A DNA stretch of 64,000 bases from positions 140,523 to 204,522 of the forward strand of contig NZ_DGIR01000009.1 of the NCBI RefSeq assembly GCF_002386445.1. The letters run 5' to 3'. Shown here one piece after another: positions 32,664 through 40,073 of the stretch. The first letter of the stretch is position 1. The number at the start of each line of letters is the position of its first letter. Source of the stretch: Pseudomonas sp. UBA4617 (GTDB taxonomy: Bacteria; Pseudomonadota; Gammaproteobacteria; Pseudomonadales; Pseudomonadaceae). A program made the position numbers and the translations under genes. Below the pieces are notes generated by a model. The model saw only the letters and a list, made by a program, of their open reading frames with translations. It did not search any database and was not told where the DNA came from.

Positions 32664-33209
32664 TCAAGCGACATTTGCCACCAAAAGGCCTTCATGGTCG
32701 AGAATATGCTGAGCCTCTACCAGCGCGGCGTCTACTTCGCGCTCCAGAGCCTTGCGAATGTCACGCCTCCAGCGCTCCTGAGTCTTGATCGGGTGCGGAT
32801 CATCGCTCCAGTTGTCCATCTCATACCAGGCTGCTGGCAACACGTTGGTGCTGCGCTTGCCATCCACACCGGGCAGCTTGGGCATGGCCCAGGTGAGGAT
32901 TGCGCAGTGGCGGAAGCGCTTGGGCGCCGGCGACCGGTGCAGGCGGGTAAGCTCCTCGATGGCCGCGTGCTTGCGGTCGACGTGCGTGGAGTATTTCGCC
33001 ACCAGGTGGCGCCAGTGTTCCTCACTGAGGTTCTTGTGCAGCCGGCCGAACACCCAGCAGTCCATGAGGAATGCAGCCTCCTTGCCGATGATCTCGCCCT
33101 TCTGCTTTGTCGCCTGGACCTTTGGCTCGAAATCGCAACCGCCGGCGTTATTGATCGTCTCGGCAGCCAGTGCACGGACCACTGCCGATACTACGTTCTG
33201 ATAGCTCAT
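32664..33209 (-). CDS. Last gene of the leftward early operon; candidate late regulator (Q position)
   Basis: 181 aa from MSYQNVVSAVVRALAAETIN. No Q-family motif recognised. Basic/aromatic with helices (LVAKYSTHVDRKHAAIEELT, ERWRRDIRKALEREVDAALV). It is placed after ninG-like genes, directly before tandem terminators and the late region, which is where antitermination Q genes sit. Role inferred from position only. Start overlaps the upstream small gene stop. Confidence 0.7.
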   Translation of the reverse strand: MSYQNVVSAVVRALAAETINNAGGCDFEPKVQATKQKGEIIGKEAAFLMDCWVFGRLHKNLSEEHWRHLVAKYSTHVDRKHAAIEELTRLHRSPAPKRFRHCAILTWAMPKLPGVDGKRSTNVLPAAWYEMDNWSDDPHPIKTQERWRRDIRKALEREVDAALVEAQHILDHEGLLVANVA

Positions 33210-33352
33210 TGCCCACCCCCGCCCCGCTTGGCCTTTCTCGAAATGAATTCTTCGTAGTAGCGCTTGCGGCGCACTGCGCCGGCCCAGGACAGCGCCCCGC
33301 CCGACACCACGATCAGCGCTGCCAAAATCAGAAATGCCCATGCTGGTGTCAT
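33206..33352 (-). CDS. Small single-TM protein
   Basis: 48 aa. A hydrophobic helix at 4-26 (AWAFLILAALIVVSGGALSW) is followed by a basic tail (RRKRYYEEFISRKAKR). Its ATG overlaps the NinG stop and its stop overlaps the next start, so it is translationally coupled both ways. Function unknown. Confidence 0.65.
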   Translation of the reverse strand: MTPAWAFLILAALIVVSGGALSWAGAVRRKRYYEEFISRKAKRGGGGQ

Positions 33353-33951
33353 GCTGCTGCCCTCCGTAGGTCTTTGAGTTTTTGCCTGTACAGGGCCTTG
33401 ATGGCCTGCAGGTCTTCGATGGTCAGGCGCTGGGGCTTATGAGGCCCTTCGAGCCAATCAACCTGGTCGGCGCCGATGCGCTTCACCAGGCGGATGCGGT
33501 ACTCGACCGCGTTACCCGACAGGTTCCGGTTGCACTTCACGCACTGGCGGTGGACGTTGAGCGGCTCGAACCGCAACTCCGGGCAAGCGCCCACCGACCG
33601 GTAATGGCCGGCGTCCCAGCGACTGCCGGTGATGAGGTCGTGGTCGCTCGGCAGCGAGTCGCAACTGATGCACGGCAAGCCGGCGTCGCGCTCGCGGATG
33701 TAGGCGTTGAACGCAGTCTGGGTCTCGGCTATGTGCTCGCGGCGGGTCTTCAGCTTCTCGCGGCGCTCCTGCAAGTCTTGGCGGGCCTGCTTGGTAATGG
33801 CCTTGGCCGCGATCTTCTGCAGCTTCGGGTCCTTGGCCATGGCCTTGGCGCAGGCGATGCTGCATACCTTCTGCGTGGTCATGGTCGGCTTGAAGGGCTT
33901 GCCGCAACCTGGGGCCCTGCACTTCTTCGGCTTGATCTGGGCTACGCGCAT
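33349..33951 (-). CDS. ninG: NinG/Rap recombination protein
   Basis: 200 aa. N-terminal zinc ribbon (CRAPGCGKPF ... CSIACAKA), a Lys/Arg/Gln coiled coil (about 40-85), then an HNH-like core with CISCDS, DAGHYRS and NVHRQCVKCNRN. NinG/Rap proteins are Holliday-junction endonucleases that aid phage recombination. The start (MRVAQIKPKKC) overlaps the upstream gene. Confidence 0.93.
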   Translation of the reverse strand: MRVAQIKPKKCRAPGCGKPFKPTMTTQKVCSIACAKAMAKDPKLQKIAAKAITKQARQDLQERREKLKTRREHIAETQTAFNAYIRERDAGLPCISCDSLPSDHDLITGSRWDAGHYRSVGACPELRFEPLNVHRQCVKCNRNLSGNAVEYRIRLVKRIGADQVDWLEGPHKPQRLTIEDLQAIKALYRQKLKDLRRAAA

Positions 33952-34265
33952 GGCTCGGCCTCCTTGGCTTTCTGCTGCTTGGGCTCGAAGTCGCCGCGTA
34001 GGGGCATCAGGTAGATCTCCATGCACAACGCGAATCCGCCGATATCCACGATTCCGCCACTGCTGAGCTGCGCAGCGGCCCCTTTCGCGTAGATAACCCA
34101 GCACAGCGGTCCGCGGTTAAAAATGGCGCGGCCATCAGGCATGAGGAATCGGCCATCGGTTTCGAGCTTTTGGACCAGCTCCATCGCCATGCCGATGTTT
34201 GGCGAAACGCCTTGGCTCGAACCGATAACCAGCGCTAGGTCGCCCGGCTTGAATTGATGGCTCAT
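33942..34265 (-). CDS. Phage protein of the nin region, function unknown
   Basis: 107 aa beginning MSHQFKPGDLALVIGSS, a small beta-barrel-like (KOW/SH3-type) opening, then a GVSPNIG loop. Coupled to NinB and NinG by overlaps, suggesting a DNA-transaction role. Confidence 0.62.
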   Translation of the reverse strand: MSHQFKPGDLALVIGSSQGVSPNIGMAMELVQKLETDGRFLMPDGRAIFNRGPLCWVIYAKGAAAQLSSGGIVDIGGFALCMEIYLMPLRGDFEPKQQKAKEAEPCA

Positions 34266-34681
34266 CAGTAACGCCCTCCCCACCGATCCGGCTCAGTCCA
34301 GCGCACGCCGTGCTCGGCGCCGAAGGCGTGAATCCACTCCAGAAGGCTCGCGCACTGCTTCATGCTGAGCTGGCTGGTGCGCTCGTACACGACGTCGAAC
34401 CCGTTCCCGTCGACCGCTGGTATCAGTTGTGGCCGTTCGCCGCTCTCACGCAGCCAGGCGGCCGTCAGCAGCCGCTTCCAGATCAGGACGTCCCACTTTT
34501 TGCCGGCGTGCTCAACCTGCTTCGCGATATCGCTCAGGCAGGCGTGAAGCTTTTTGTTTTGCTCGCCGCTGCGGTCCTGGTCCTTGATCACGATCTTCTT
34601 GGGCCGGGTGAAGTCCTGGGCTTGAAGATGACCCAACAAGCGGTTGGCATCGGCCATGCTGTGCATAACGAATTCGGTCAT
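34265..34681 (-). CDS. ninB: NinB-family recombination protein
   Basis: 138 aa. IVIKDQDRSGEQNKKLHACL, DIAKQVEHAGKKWDVLIWKR and an ERTSQLSMKQCASLLEWIHA end match NinB (lambda Orf), a single-strand-DNA-binding recombination mediator. Its first 27 residues resemble the start of the HNH endonuclease upstream (see findings). Overlaps that gene by 4 bp. Confidence 0.92.
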   Translation of the reverse strand: MTEFVMHSMADANRLLGHLQAQDFTRPKKIVIKDQDRSGEQNKKLHACLSDIAKQVEHAGKKWDVLIWKRLLTAAWLRESGERPQLIPAVDGNGFDVVYERTSQLSMKQCASLLEWIHAFGAEHGVRWTEPDRWGGRY

Positions 34682-35277
34682 GCCCGTGCTCTCCCATGAT
34701 TTGCGTGGAAACCCAAGCGGCTTTCAGCAGATTTCCTTGCACAGCACGCCTCGAAGAAGCAGCCGAAGTACCCGATGTGTTTGTTCTGGATCTTCACCAG
34801 CCAAAGGCCGCGCGACTTGAACCAGGAGACGCCCATCAGCCCCGACTTGTTGTCCGAACGGAGCTTCTGGTTCTGCATGTTCTGCTGGTGGGTGACTGGC
34901 CTGAGGTTTCCTCCACCATTGCTCTTGGATGACCCGTCCACGTGGTCGATTTCAGCCGGGAGTGTCTTTTCGCGCCTCATCCAGAGCACACGATGAGCAA
35001 GAAGCAGCCGGCCGAAGACTTTGACCTGCAAATAGCCCTTGCTGTCGGTAGAGCCCGCCTTGCGGCCGGCATGCTTTGCGTTCCACGAGTTGGCAATGCG
35101 AGAGTTTTTGAAGTGCTCTACTGGCCTGACCTTCCAAAACAGCTCGTCGCCGCGAATCTCAAAGCAGGCGATTAGCAACTCAATGGACGCCGGATCCGGC
35201 TTGGTCAGGTCGATGGCGTGCAGGGCGCCGTACAGACGGTTGAGGTCCTGGCTGCTGCGAATGGCGAACTCAGGCAT
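34678..35277 (-). CDS. HNH endonuclease with AP2 DNA-binding domain and NinB-like N-terminus
   Basis: 199 aa. Residues 1-27 (MPEFAIRSSQDLNRLYGALH...) align with the start of NinB, about half identical. About 45-130 is an HNH homing-type nuclease: IDHVDGSSKSNGGGNLRPVT, then HQQNMQNQ. About 138-190 is an AP2-like domain (GLMGVSWFKSRGLWLVKIQN). Likely a free-standing homing endonuclease lodged beside ninB. Start at 35277 overlaps the upstream gene. Confidence 0.88.
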   Translation of the reverse strand: MPEFAIRSSQDLNRLYGALHAIDLTKPDPASIELLIACFEIRGDELFWKVRPVEHFKNSRIANSWNAKHAGRKAGSTDSKGYLQVKVFGRLLLAHRVLWMRREKTLPAEIDHVDGSSKSNGGGNLRPVTHQQNMQNQKLRSDNKSGLMGVSWFKSRGLWLVKIQNKHIGYFGCFFEACCARKSAESRLGFHANHGRARA

Positions 35278-35491
35278 TGGCCACCTCCTGCAGCTGCTTC
35301 TCGGCGGCGCGCACCCTGGTAGTGAGCTGGCTGATCTCGTCCAGCAATTCCAGTGCAACCTCCTCCACAGTCCTCTCACCGAGGAACACGTCCAGGGCGT
35401 CGGTGTGGCGCTGCAGGTCTTGATCATCAGCCCGCCAGGCGGCCACTACGGACCACAGCAGGGGTTGCAGCTTTTTCTTGTCGACGGTCAT
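35270..35491 (-). CDS. Small coiled-coil protein after the replication genes
   Basis: 73 aa from MTVDKKKLQPLLWSVV; acidic helices (EVALELLDEISQLTTRVRAA). Overlaps the P-like gene by 4 bp. Function unknown. Confidence 0.65.
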   Translation of the reverse strand: MTVDKKKLQPLLWSVVAAWRADDQDLQRHTDALDVFLGERTVEEVALELLDEISQLTTRVRAAEKQLQEVANA

Positions 35492-36231
35492 ACACCCTCC
35501 CCGGCCGGCTGCCCGGCGCGCTTGATGTTCAACTTGGCCAGCAGTTGTGCACGGCACAAGGCAGCGCTGGTTGGGATCTGCTGAATCTCCAGCAGGCGGA
35601 CCTGGCGCTGGCTGGCGTACTCATCGGCCAGTTGCGCGGCGCTCTTCTGGCTGTCATGGCCAATCCCGGTGGCGATCTTGCCGTCCAGTGGCTCGCCCTC
35701 CTGGGCGCGGCGGACGATGATCTCGTATGCCCGGTCGAAGCGGCGGTGCAGGGACTTGTCGGTCGGCTGGGCGGCGCGCAGGTCGAACAGGCCAGTGGCC
35801 ACGGCAGCCAGGCGTACGCCTTCGTGGCTGTAGCGGCCTTCCAGCGCCTCCATCCATGCGTCGTCAGCGGCGGGTAGGCCCAGTCGCTCCGGCGACGGCT
35901 TGCACCAGCCGATGAACTGGCCAACGCTCGGGGCGAACGGCGAACCGCTACGGCGGCACTCCTCGATGGCGTAGCGCACCTGGTTGATGTCGCTGATGCC
36001 GGCGTCGATCAGGCCCTTCGTCCAGCTGCGCTTGGCGGCTTTCAACGCTTTGTCATCCGGCCAGGCCTGCTTGTGCGCCGGGAAGATGGCCTGCAGCTGA
36101 CGGAAAATCTTCTCCACCACCTCGCCGGTGGCATCGTCGACTACGCCCAGCGGCACGCCGGCAACCGGTACCGGCTGGCTGACCTGCAGGGCCCGCGCAG
36201 CTGCGGGAATCATTTGGGTGACGTTCTTCAT
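35488..36231 (-). CDS. Replication protein P-like (helicase loader)
   Basis: 247 aa. The FRQLQAIFPAHKQAWPD segment and GSPFAPSVGQFIGWCKPSPE are typical of lambda P / DnaT-like replication proteins that recruit host DnaB. Overlaps the O-like gene by 4 bp, mirroring lambda O-P. Confidence 0.85.
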   Translation of the reverse strand: MKNVTQMIPAAARALQVSQPVPVAGVPLGVVDDATGEVVEKIFRQLQAIFPAHKQAWPDDKALKAAKRSWTKGLIDAGISDINQVRYAIEECRRSGSPFAPSVGQFIGWCKPSPERLGLPAADDAWMEALEGRYSHEGVRLAAVATGLFDLRAAQPTDKSLHRRFDRAYEIIVRRAQEGEPLDGKIATGIGHDSQKSAAQLADEYASQRQVRLLEIQQIPTSAALCRAQLLAKLNIKRAGQPAGEGV

Positions 36232-37007
36232 AGGTCATCACTCGTGTCGTGGCGCCAGGACTGGTCATCGAAGTCCGGGCCGGCCGGGCGGCGGGCTTGC
36301 GCACCTGGCAGAACCTTCTCCGGGAACAGGCCGGTCCAGCCGTTGCTGATGGACTGGTTAATCACGGCGTCAGGCGCGTGGTGGCCGGCCAGGGTCTTGG
36401 CCTGCTTCGCGCAGGTGGTGGCGGTCAGTGGCTTGCGGATCTCTTTGCGGTGCTGGCACCAGTCGGCCCACAAGGCAGTGCTTACGTTGGCCGGCTTGGC
36501 AGTCATCGGGTCGAACTTCTGTGCCTTCTTCGAAGCCGCAGGAGCGTCAGCGACTGGCCCCTTCGGTTCTTTGATGGTTCCTTGATGGTTTATTGATGGA
36601 TTGGGTGCAGCTCCTGCACCCCGTTCTGTCGTGGTTTGCACCCCGTTCTGTCGTGATCTGCACCCCGTTGTGTCGTCATTTGCACCCCGTTCGGAACCGG
36701 GTGCAGCTGGTGCACCCCGTTCAACGCACAGGTCATAGACGGTCGGGCGGCGGTCGTGACGGTCGATGTAGGCACCGGCAATTGCCTGATTCCCAAGGCG
36801 AATCACCCCTATCTCCAGCAGGAGGTCGAGCTTGTATTTCACCGTGCGGATCGACAGGCCGGTGTCATCGCTGATGCTTGCAGAGGACGGAAAAGCCCCT
36901 CGGCCGTTCTTGTCGGCATAGTTGGCCAGGACCAGCAGTACGTAGCGCGCAGTGGCGTCCATGATGTCGCGCTGCTCCAAAGCCCAGGACATGGATTGGA
37001 CGCTCAT
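36228..37007 (-). CDS. Replication initiator O-like protein (wHTH)
   Basis: 259 aa. An N-terminal winged-helix (about 15-75, ARYVLLVLANYADKNGRGAF, then ISDDTGLSIRTVKYKLDLLL) binds DNA. The middle is low-complexity and encoded by the iteron repeats at 36616-36725. The C-terminal part (TALWADWCQHRKEIRKPLTA) may contact the P-like partner. Encoding the origin inside the initiator gene is as in lambda. Confidence 0.87.
   Translation of the reverse strand: MSVQSMSWALEQRDIMDATARYVLLVLANYADKNGRGAFPSSASISDDTGLSIRTVKYKLDLLLEIGVIRLGNQAIAGAYIDRHDRRPTVYDLCVERGAPAAPGSERGANDDTTGCRSRQNGVQTTTERGAGAAPNPSINHQGTIKEPKGPVADAPAASKKAQKFDPMTAKPANVSTALWADWCQHRKEIRKPLTATTCAKQAKTLAGHHAPDAVINQSISNGWTGLFPEKVLPGAQARRPAGPDFDDQSWRHDTSDDL
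36616..36725. repeat. Iterons, probable phage replication origin
   Basis: GCACCCCGTT occurs five times, starting at 36616, 36638, 36660, 36682 and 36712. The first four are exactly 22 bp apart with near-identical repeats (GCACCCCGTTCTGTCGTGNT), the last 30 bp away. An A+T-richer run (TTTGATGGTTCCTTGATGGT) lies just leftward. Same layout as lambda ori in O. Confidence 0.85.
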
Positions 37008-37426
37008 TGGCCGCGCTCCTTGGCCATGGCCGTGTCAATGAACGCATCCATGCGTGCAGGCGCCATTCCAGGGATGTCGCGCGTGTCGCAATACCCTGCG
37101 CCGTCCCGAAGCCATCGGTACCGCTCTGCATCTTTGCGCAGATCCTGTGCCAGGCCCTCAATAGCGCTCCCGTCATCGTCCATGTCAGCGCCCAGCGCCT
37201 CACCGATAGCGCCGATGTCACAGGCGGCAGCCAGCAACATGCGCTTGTGCGACTCCAGGTCCTTGGCGAGCGATATGGTGGAGGCGTGCCAAGCCCATGC
37301 CGCGGCCTTGAGCATCGCTGCGGCATCATCGTTGGCAGTGGCCGTCATCTCGCCGAAGCCGAACTCTGCGCGGAAAGCAGCCAGGAACTCGGATTTCATA
37401 CCCTCTGGCATGCCATGAACGCTCAT
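37004..37426 (-). CDS. Early protein upstream of replication genes, function unknown
   Basis: 140 aa, Ala/Asp/Met-rich, helical (AAAMLKAAAWAWHASTISLA; IEGLAQDLRKDAERYRWLRD). 4-bp overlaps on both sides place it firmly in the operon. No motif recognised. Confidence 0.68.
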   Translation of the reverse strand: MSVHGMPEGMKSEFLAAFRAEFGFGEMTATANDDAAAMLKAAAWAWHASTISLAKDLESHKRMLLAAACDIGAIGEALGADMDDDGSAIEGLAQDLRKDAERYRWLRDGAGYCDTRDIPGMAPARMDAFIDTAMAKERGQ

Positions 37427-38277
37427 GCTGCACCCCGCACGGCCTTGTCGTGGGTGTGCAGGCCGTCCCAGTTCTTCTTCATGGGCAGCTCGCCGGCCAG
37501 GTACAGCTCGTACAGGCGTACGGCGCCCTTACGCAGAAGGATCGGCTTGTAGACGGTGAAGGGTTCCTTACCGTGCGGGGTGATCTCGTCATGGTGTTCG
37601 GTCATATAGCGGTCGCGGGCGTAGGAGCTAACGCGCCAGCGCGAGCCTGACCGGCCTTCCGTGAACAGCCAGTTTTTCGCCTTCAAGTAAGCCTGAACCT
37701 GCATGACGTTGACGCCATTCAGTTGCTTGCAGAACTGCGCCGCCGTCTCGCCCTCCTTGAACAGGTTCTCCAGATGGTCGATCTTCTTGGCTTGGGCCTC
37801 GACCTGGACGGTGAGCAGCACGCGGGCTTTTTCCGACTCCAGGGCCATCTGGAGGATTTCCAGCGTGCTGAGATCGGCGGACTGAGCCGGGACGGATTTC
37901 GCCAGGCGCCAGAACTCCTTGACCAAGCGCTTCTTGAACTCACGGACGATGGCCGTGTTGCGCATGTAGGTCAGCAGTAGGGTCGCCTGCTGCTCGTTCA
38001 TCAGCGCGATCTCGCGGGATTGCATGCCGCCAGCGGTCTCGAAGGGTTCGATTTGGAATCGCACCCCTCCGAATTCGCTGAAGTCGGCCTGGTACTTGCG
38101 AACCAAGGCAATCACACTGGCGTGTTCGTTTCCGGTTTCGTGAGCGATGGTCCCGGTAGTGGTCACCGCCTCACCGTCGACGATGGTGACGATTTGGTTG
38201 CGCGCCACGAAATCGAACTTCGCGTTTTGTGGCGCGAGATTCGAGGGGGCTTGTATACTGGATTCCTGCAGATGCAT
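37423..38277 (-). CDS. Rha-family regulator / KilAC antirepressor
   Basis: 284 aa. The Rha domain (about 25-115) includes TGTIAHETGNEHASVIALVR and MNEQQATLLLTYMRNT. A coiled coil follows, then a C-terminal KilAC-type domain (about 165-255; GETAAQFCKQLNGVNVMQVQ, KAKNWLFTE). Such fusions act as antirepressors or lysogeny regulators. Codons for residues about 14-26 coincide with the 37-bp dyad copy 3. RBS GAGGTG just upstream. Confidence 0.88.
   Translation of the reverse strand: MHLQESSIQAPSNLAPQNAKFDFVARNQIVTIVDGEAVTTTGTIAHETGNEHASVIALVRKYQADFSEFGGVRFQIEPFETAGGMQSREIALMNEQQATLLLTYMRNTAIVREFKKRLVKEFWRLAKSVPAQSADLSTLEILQMALESEKARVLLTVQVEAQAKKIDHLENLFKEGETAAQFCKQLNGVNVMQVQAYLKAKNWLFTEGRSGSRWRVSSYARDRYMTEHHDEITPHGKEPFTVYKPILLRKGAVRLYELYLAGELPMKKNWDGLHTHDKAVRGAA
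38201..38236. repeat. 37-bp-type dyad element, copy 3 (36 bp)
   Basis: Identical 12-bp left arm and TTTTGTGGCGCG right arm, centre 12 bp. Lies within the 5' coding part of the Rha gene. Confidence 0.82.
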
Positions 38278-38309
38278 AATTCACCTCAAGAGTTTTATGT
38301 GAAGCAGAG

Positions 38310-38336
38310 AGCCGGGCCGCAATCCCGGCTTTTTTG
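38310..38336 (+). terminator. Rightward terminator antisense to the early operon
   Basis: AGCCGGG-CCGCAAT-CCCGGCT followed by TTTTTTG on the + strand, between the Rha gene and the 38365-38577 gene, both leftward. It would stop a transcript antisense to Rha. Confidence 0.65.
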
Positions 38337-38351
38337 TGCCTGTAATTCAGA

Positions 38352-38395
38352 GAGGGCCTCTGCCCTACCCTGATGAGTCCCTCGGAGAGGCCCTC
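38352..38395. repeat. Inverted repeat spanning the stop of 38365-38577
   Basis: GAGGGCCTCT (38352-38361) and AGAGGCCCTC (38386-38395) are perfect 10-bp complements. In the leftward mRNA they would form a hairpin just before the Rha leader. Confidence 0.6.
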
Positions 38396-38577
38396 ATTGG
38401 GGCCACCAACTGCAGGACTTTGGCCTTACGGCGGCCAACCACTGATAAAGCGCCACTGGCTACAGCCGCTTCGTACACCTGGTTCATCGCGGTGTTGAAG
38501 TCCCAGTTATTGGCCCTCATCAGCCCCTCTATTCGCTGCCGCACATGCGGCGACAGCTGATCAAGCTGTACGGTCAT
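38365..38577 (-). CDS. Small early protein, function unknown
   Basis: 70 aa: SPHVRQRIEGLMRANNWDFN, a helical RHH/DNA-binding-like pattern, with a basic tail (GRRKAKVLQLV). No family certain. Follows the RHH-like gene. Confidence 0.62.
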   Translation of the reverse strand: MTVQLDQLSPHVRQRIEGLMRANNWDFNTAMNQVYEAAVASGALSVVGRRKAKVLQLVAPMRASPRDSSG

Positions 38578-38596
38578 TTAGGCCTCCAAAGGGCCT

Positions 38597-38800
38597 TCAG
38601 CCCGCGATATCTTCTTGCTGCTTGTCCTGCATCAGCTCCTCGATAACGCCGTTGGCTACGGCCCATTCGATGATTTCGTACAGATAGGTGGCGTGCTGCA
38701 TGCGGGTCTTGCTCGCAGCCTTGCGGAGGATCCGGTCGAGCACGGGCTCGAAACGGACCTTCACCGGGATGGCGCGCTTCTGATTCGGGTCTTGGTACAT
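38597..38800 (-). CDS. Small Arc/MetJ-like early protein
   Basis: 67 aa from MYQDPNQKRAIPVKVRFEPV: a beta strand (IPVKVRF) followed by two helices (LDRILRKAAS; ATYLYEIIEWAV), a ribbon-helix-helix pattern. Probably an early regulator. Follows cro. Confidence 0.65.
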   Translation of the reverse strand: MYQDPNQKRAIPVKVRFEPVLDRILRKAASKTRMQHATYLYEIIEWAVANGVIEELMQDKQQEDIAG

Positions 38801-38832
38801 GCTTGGTTGGCTCCTTGCGGCTATGAAATGGG

Positions 38833-39081
38833 TTAAGCGGCGGAAAGCGCGTGGGTCGGGTTGCTGTCGATCTGGCTCCATGGGAACGAAGGACACAGAT
38901 CGGCACGATTCACAGCGCCATTCGTAAGCGCCTCAATCTGTAGTGCGCGCTTGGCTGGGACCGTGCGCTCTCCTGAACACCATTGGTTGACGGTGGGTGC
39001 CGCAACATTCAGCCGGCGCGCCAATTCCGCCTGGCTGCCCAGCACGCGGGATGCTTCTTTGGCTGCTTCTGCTGATTTCAT
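38833..39081 (-). CDS. Cro-like (YdaS-type) regulator
   Basis: 82 aa. HTH about 13-45 (LGSQAELARRLNVAAPTVNQ then WCSGERTVP) in the YdaS/Cro family. First gene of the leftward early operon, divergent from the repressor, after RBS AGGAGAG and a good promoter (39109-39137). Antagonises the repressor at the shared operators. Confidence 0.9.
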   Translation of the reverse strand: MKSAEAAKEASRVLGSQAELARRLNVAAPTVNQWCSGERTVPAKRALQIEALTNGAVNRADLCPSFPWSQIDSNPTHALSAA

Positions 39082-39108
39082 GAGTTCTCTCCTGGAGATT
39101 TACCGATG

Positions 39109-39137
39109 AATATAAGGCATTACCTTATCTTTCACAA
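39109..39137 (-). promoter_or_regulatory. Leftward early promoter (cro promoter)
   Basis: TTGTGA (39132-39137), 17-bp spacer, TATATT (39109-39114) leftward. The symmetric site ATAAGG-CATTA-CCTTAT (39112-39128) overlaps the -10 and spacer, an ideal place for repressor. Confidence 0.75.
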
Positions 39138-39180
39138 GCCATTGCCTAATCAGCGCCCCAATAGGCCTAATTAGGCAATG
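39112..39180. promoter_or_regulatory. Operator cluster between cro and repressor
   Basis: O1 ATAAGGCATTACCTTAT at 39112-39128; CATTGCCTAAT at 39140-39150; ATTAGGCAATG at 39170-39180, an exact inverse of the previous site. The last overlaps the repressor ATG. A related pair occurs at 41200-41237. Confidence 0.75.
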
Positions 39181-40020
39181 CTTACCGGACCAGAATTAGG
39201 CGCAGCCATTGATGCTGCGCGGATCGCCAAGGGCGTATCGAAGAAGCAACTCGCAGACGACTTCCAGGTGAAGCCTCCGTCGGTGCAGGGCTGGGTGAAA
39301 AACGGCCGGATCGACAAGTCGAAGCTGATGGACGTCATCGCCTACTTCGCTGACGTTGTAGGACCTGAGCATTGGGGTCTGCGCCCAGGCTTTACCTATG
39401 AGAGCCTGCAGGACGTCGCCTCAGCATCGGTTGAAGAGCCGGCGCCCACCTCGGCTGCGGATATGGTTCGCAATATGCTCGCCAAGCAGGGCAAGAACCT
39501 GCCGGAAAGTGCCCGTGCGCAGCTGATGGCAGCTGCCGAAGCTTCGGACCAGGGCAACGTAATCACCGTAGACTTCTCCCGCCCGGGGCTTGTCGGGGAT
39601 GAGGTTCGGATTGCTCACTACGATGTGCGCGCGGCCATGGGCAACGGCCAGGCCACGCATGACTATCCCGAAATGCTGAAGGACATACGTGTCAGCCCGA
39701 GCCATCTCCGTGAGCTGGGCGTCGAGTTCGAAGAGCACTTCCACCTGAAGGTGGTCACTGGCTGGGGCCAGTCGATGGAGCCCACCATCAAGCACCGCGA
39801 CCCGCTGATCGTGAACATCAATGTGCGCGAGTTCGTGGGCGACGGGATCTACCTCTTCGTCTGGGATGACCTGCTCTACATCAAACGCCTGCAGGTGGCT
39901 GATGAGGAGCACTTCGAGATGATTTCGGACAACCCGCGACACAAGGATCGGCTGATCCGGCGGGATATGACCTACATCCAGGCCAGGGTGCTGCTGGTCT
40001 GGAATGCGCACTTAGTGTGA
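39178..40020 (+). CDS. Phage repressor (HTH plus S24 peptidase-like domain)
   Basis: 280 aa. N-terminal HTH (about 8-50, IAKGVSKKQLADDFQVKPPS). The C-terminal LexA/S24 domain has Ser199 (GWGQSMEPTI) and Lys236 (LYIKRLQ) as catalytic dyad. I see no Ala-Gly or Cys-Gly cleavage pair in the linker, so self-cleavage is uncertain. The ATG lies in an operator half-site with no clear RBS, so the transcript may be leaderless, like lambda cI. Divergent from cro, followed by a terminator. Confidence 0.9.
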   Translation: MLTGPELGAAIDAARIAKGVSKKQLADDFQVKPPSVQGWVKNGRIDKSKLMDVIAYFADVVGPEHWGLRPGFTYESLQDVASASVEEPAPTSAADMVRNMLAKQGKNLPESARAQLMAAAEASDQGNVITVDFSRPGLVGDEVRIAHYDVRAAMGNGQATHDYPEMLKDIRVSPSHLRELGVEFEEHFHLKVVTGWGQSMEPTIKHRDPLIVNINVREFVGDGIYLFVWDDLLYIKRLQVADEEHFEMISDNPRHKDRLIRRDMTYIQARVLLVWNAHLV

Positions 40021-40040
40021 TCAGCTACCTCCAGACATAG

Positions 40041-40067
40041 AAAAGCCCGCTAAGGCGGGCTTTTTTG
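40041..40067 (+). terminator. Repressor terminator
   Basis: GCCCGC-TAAG-GCGGGC followed by T6 on the + strand. The matching A run on the other side makes it usable for the convergent lipoprotein gene too. Confidence 0.88.
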
Positions 40068-40073
40068 TGCTCG

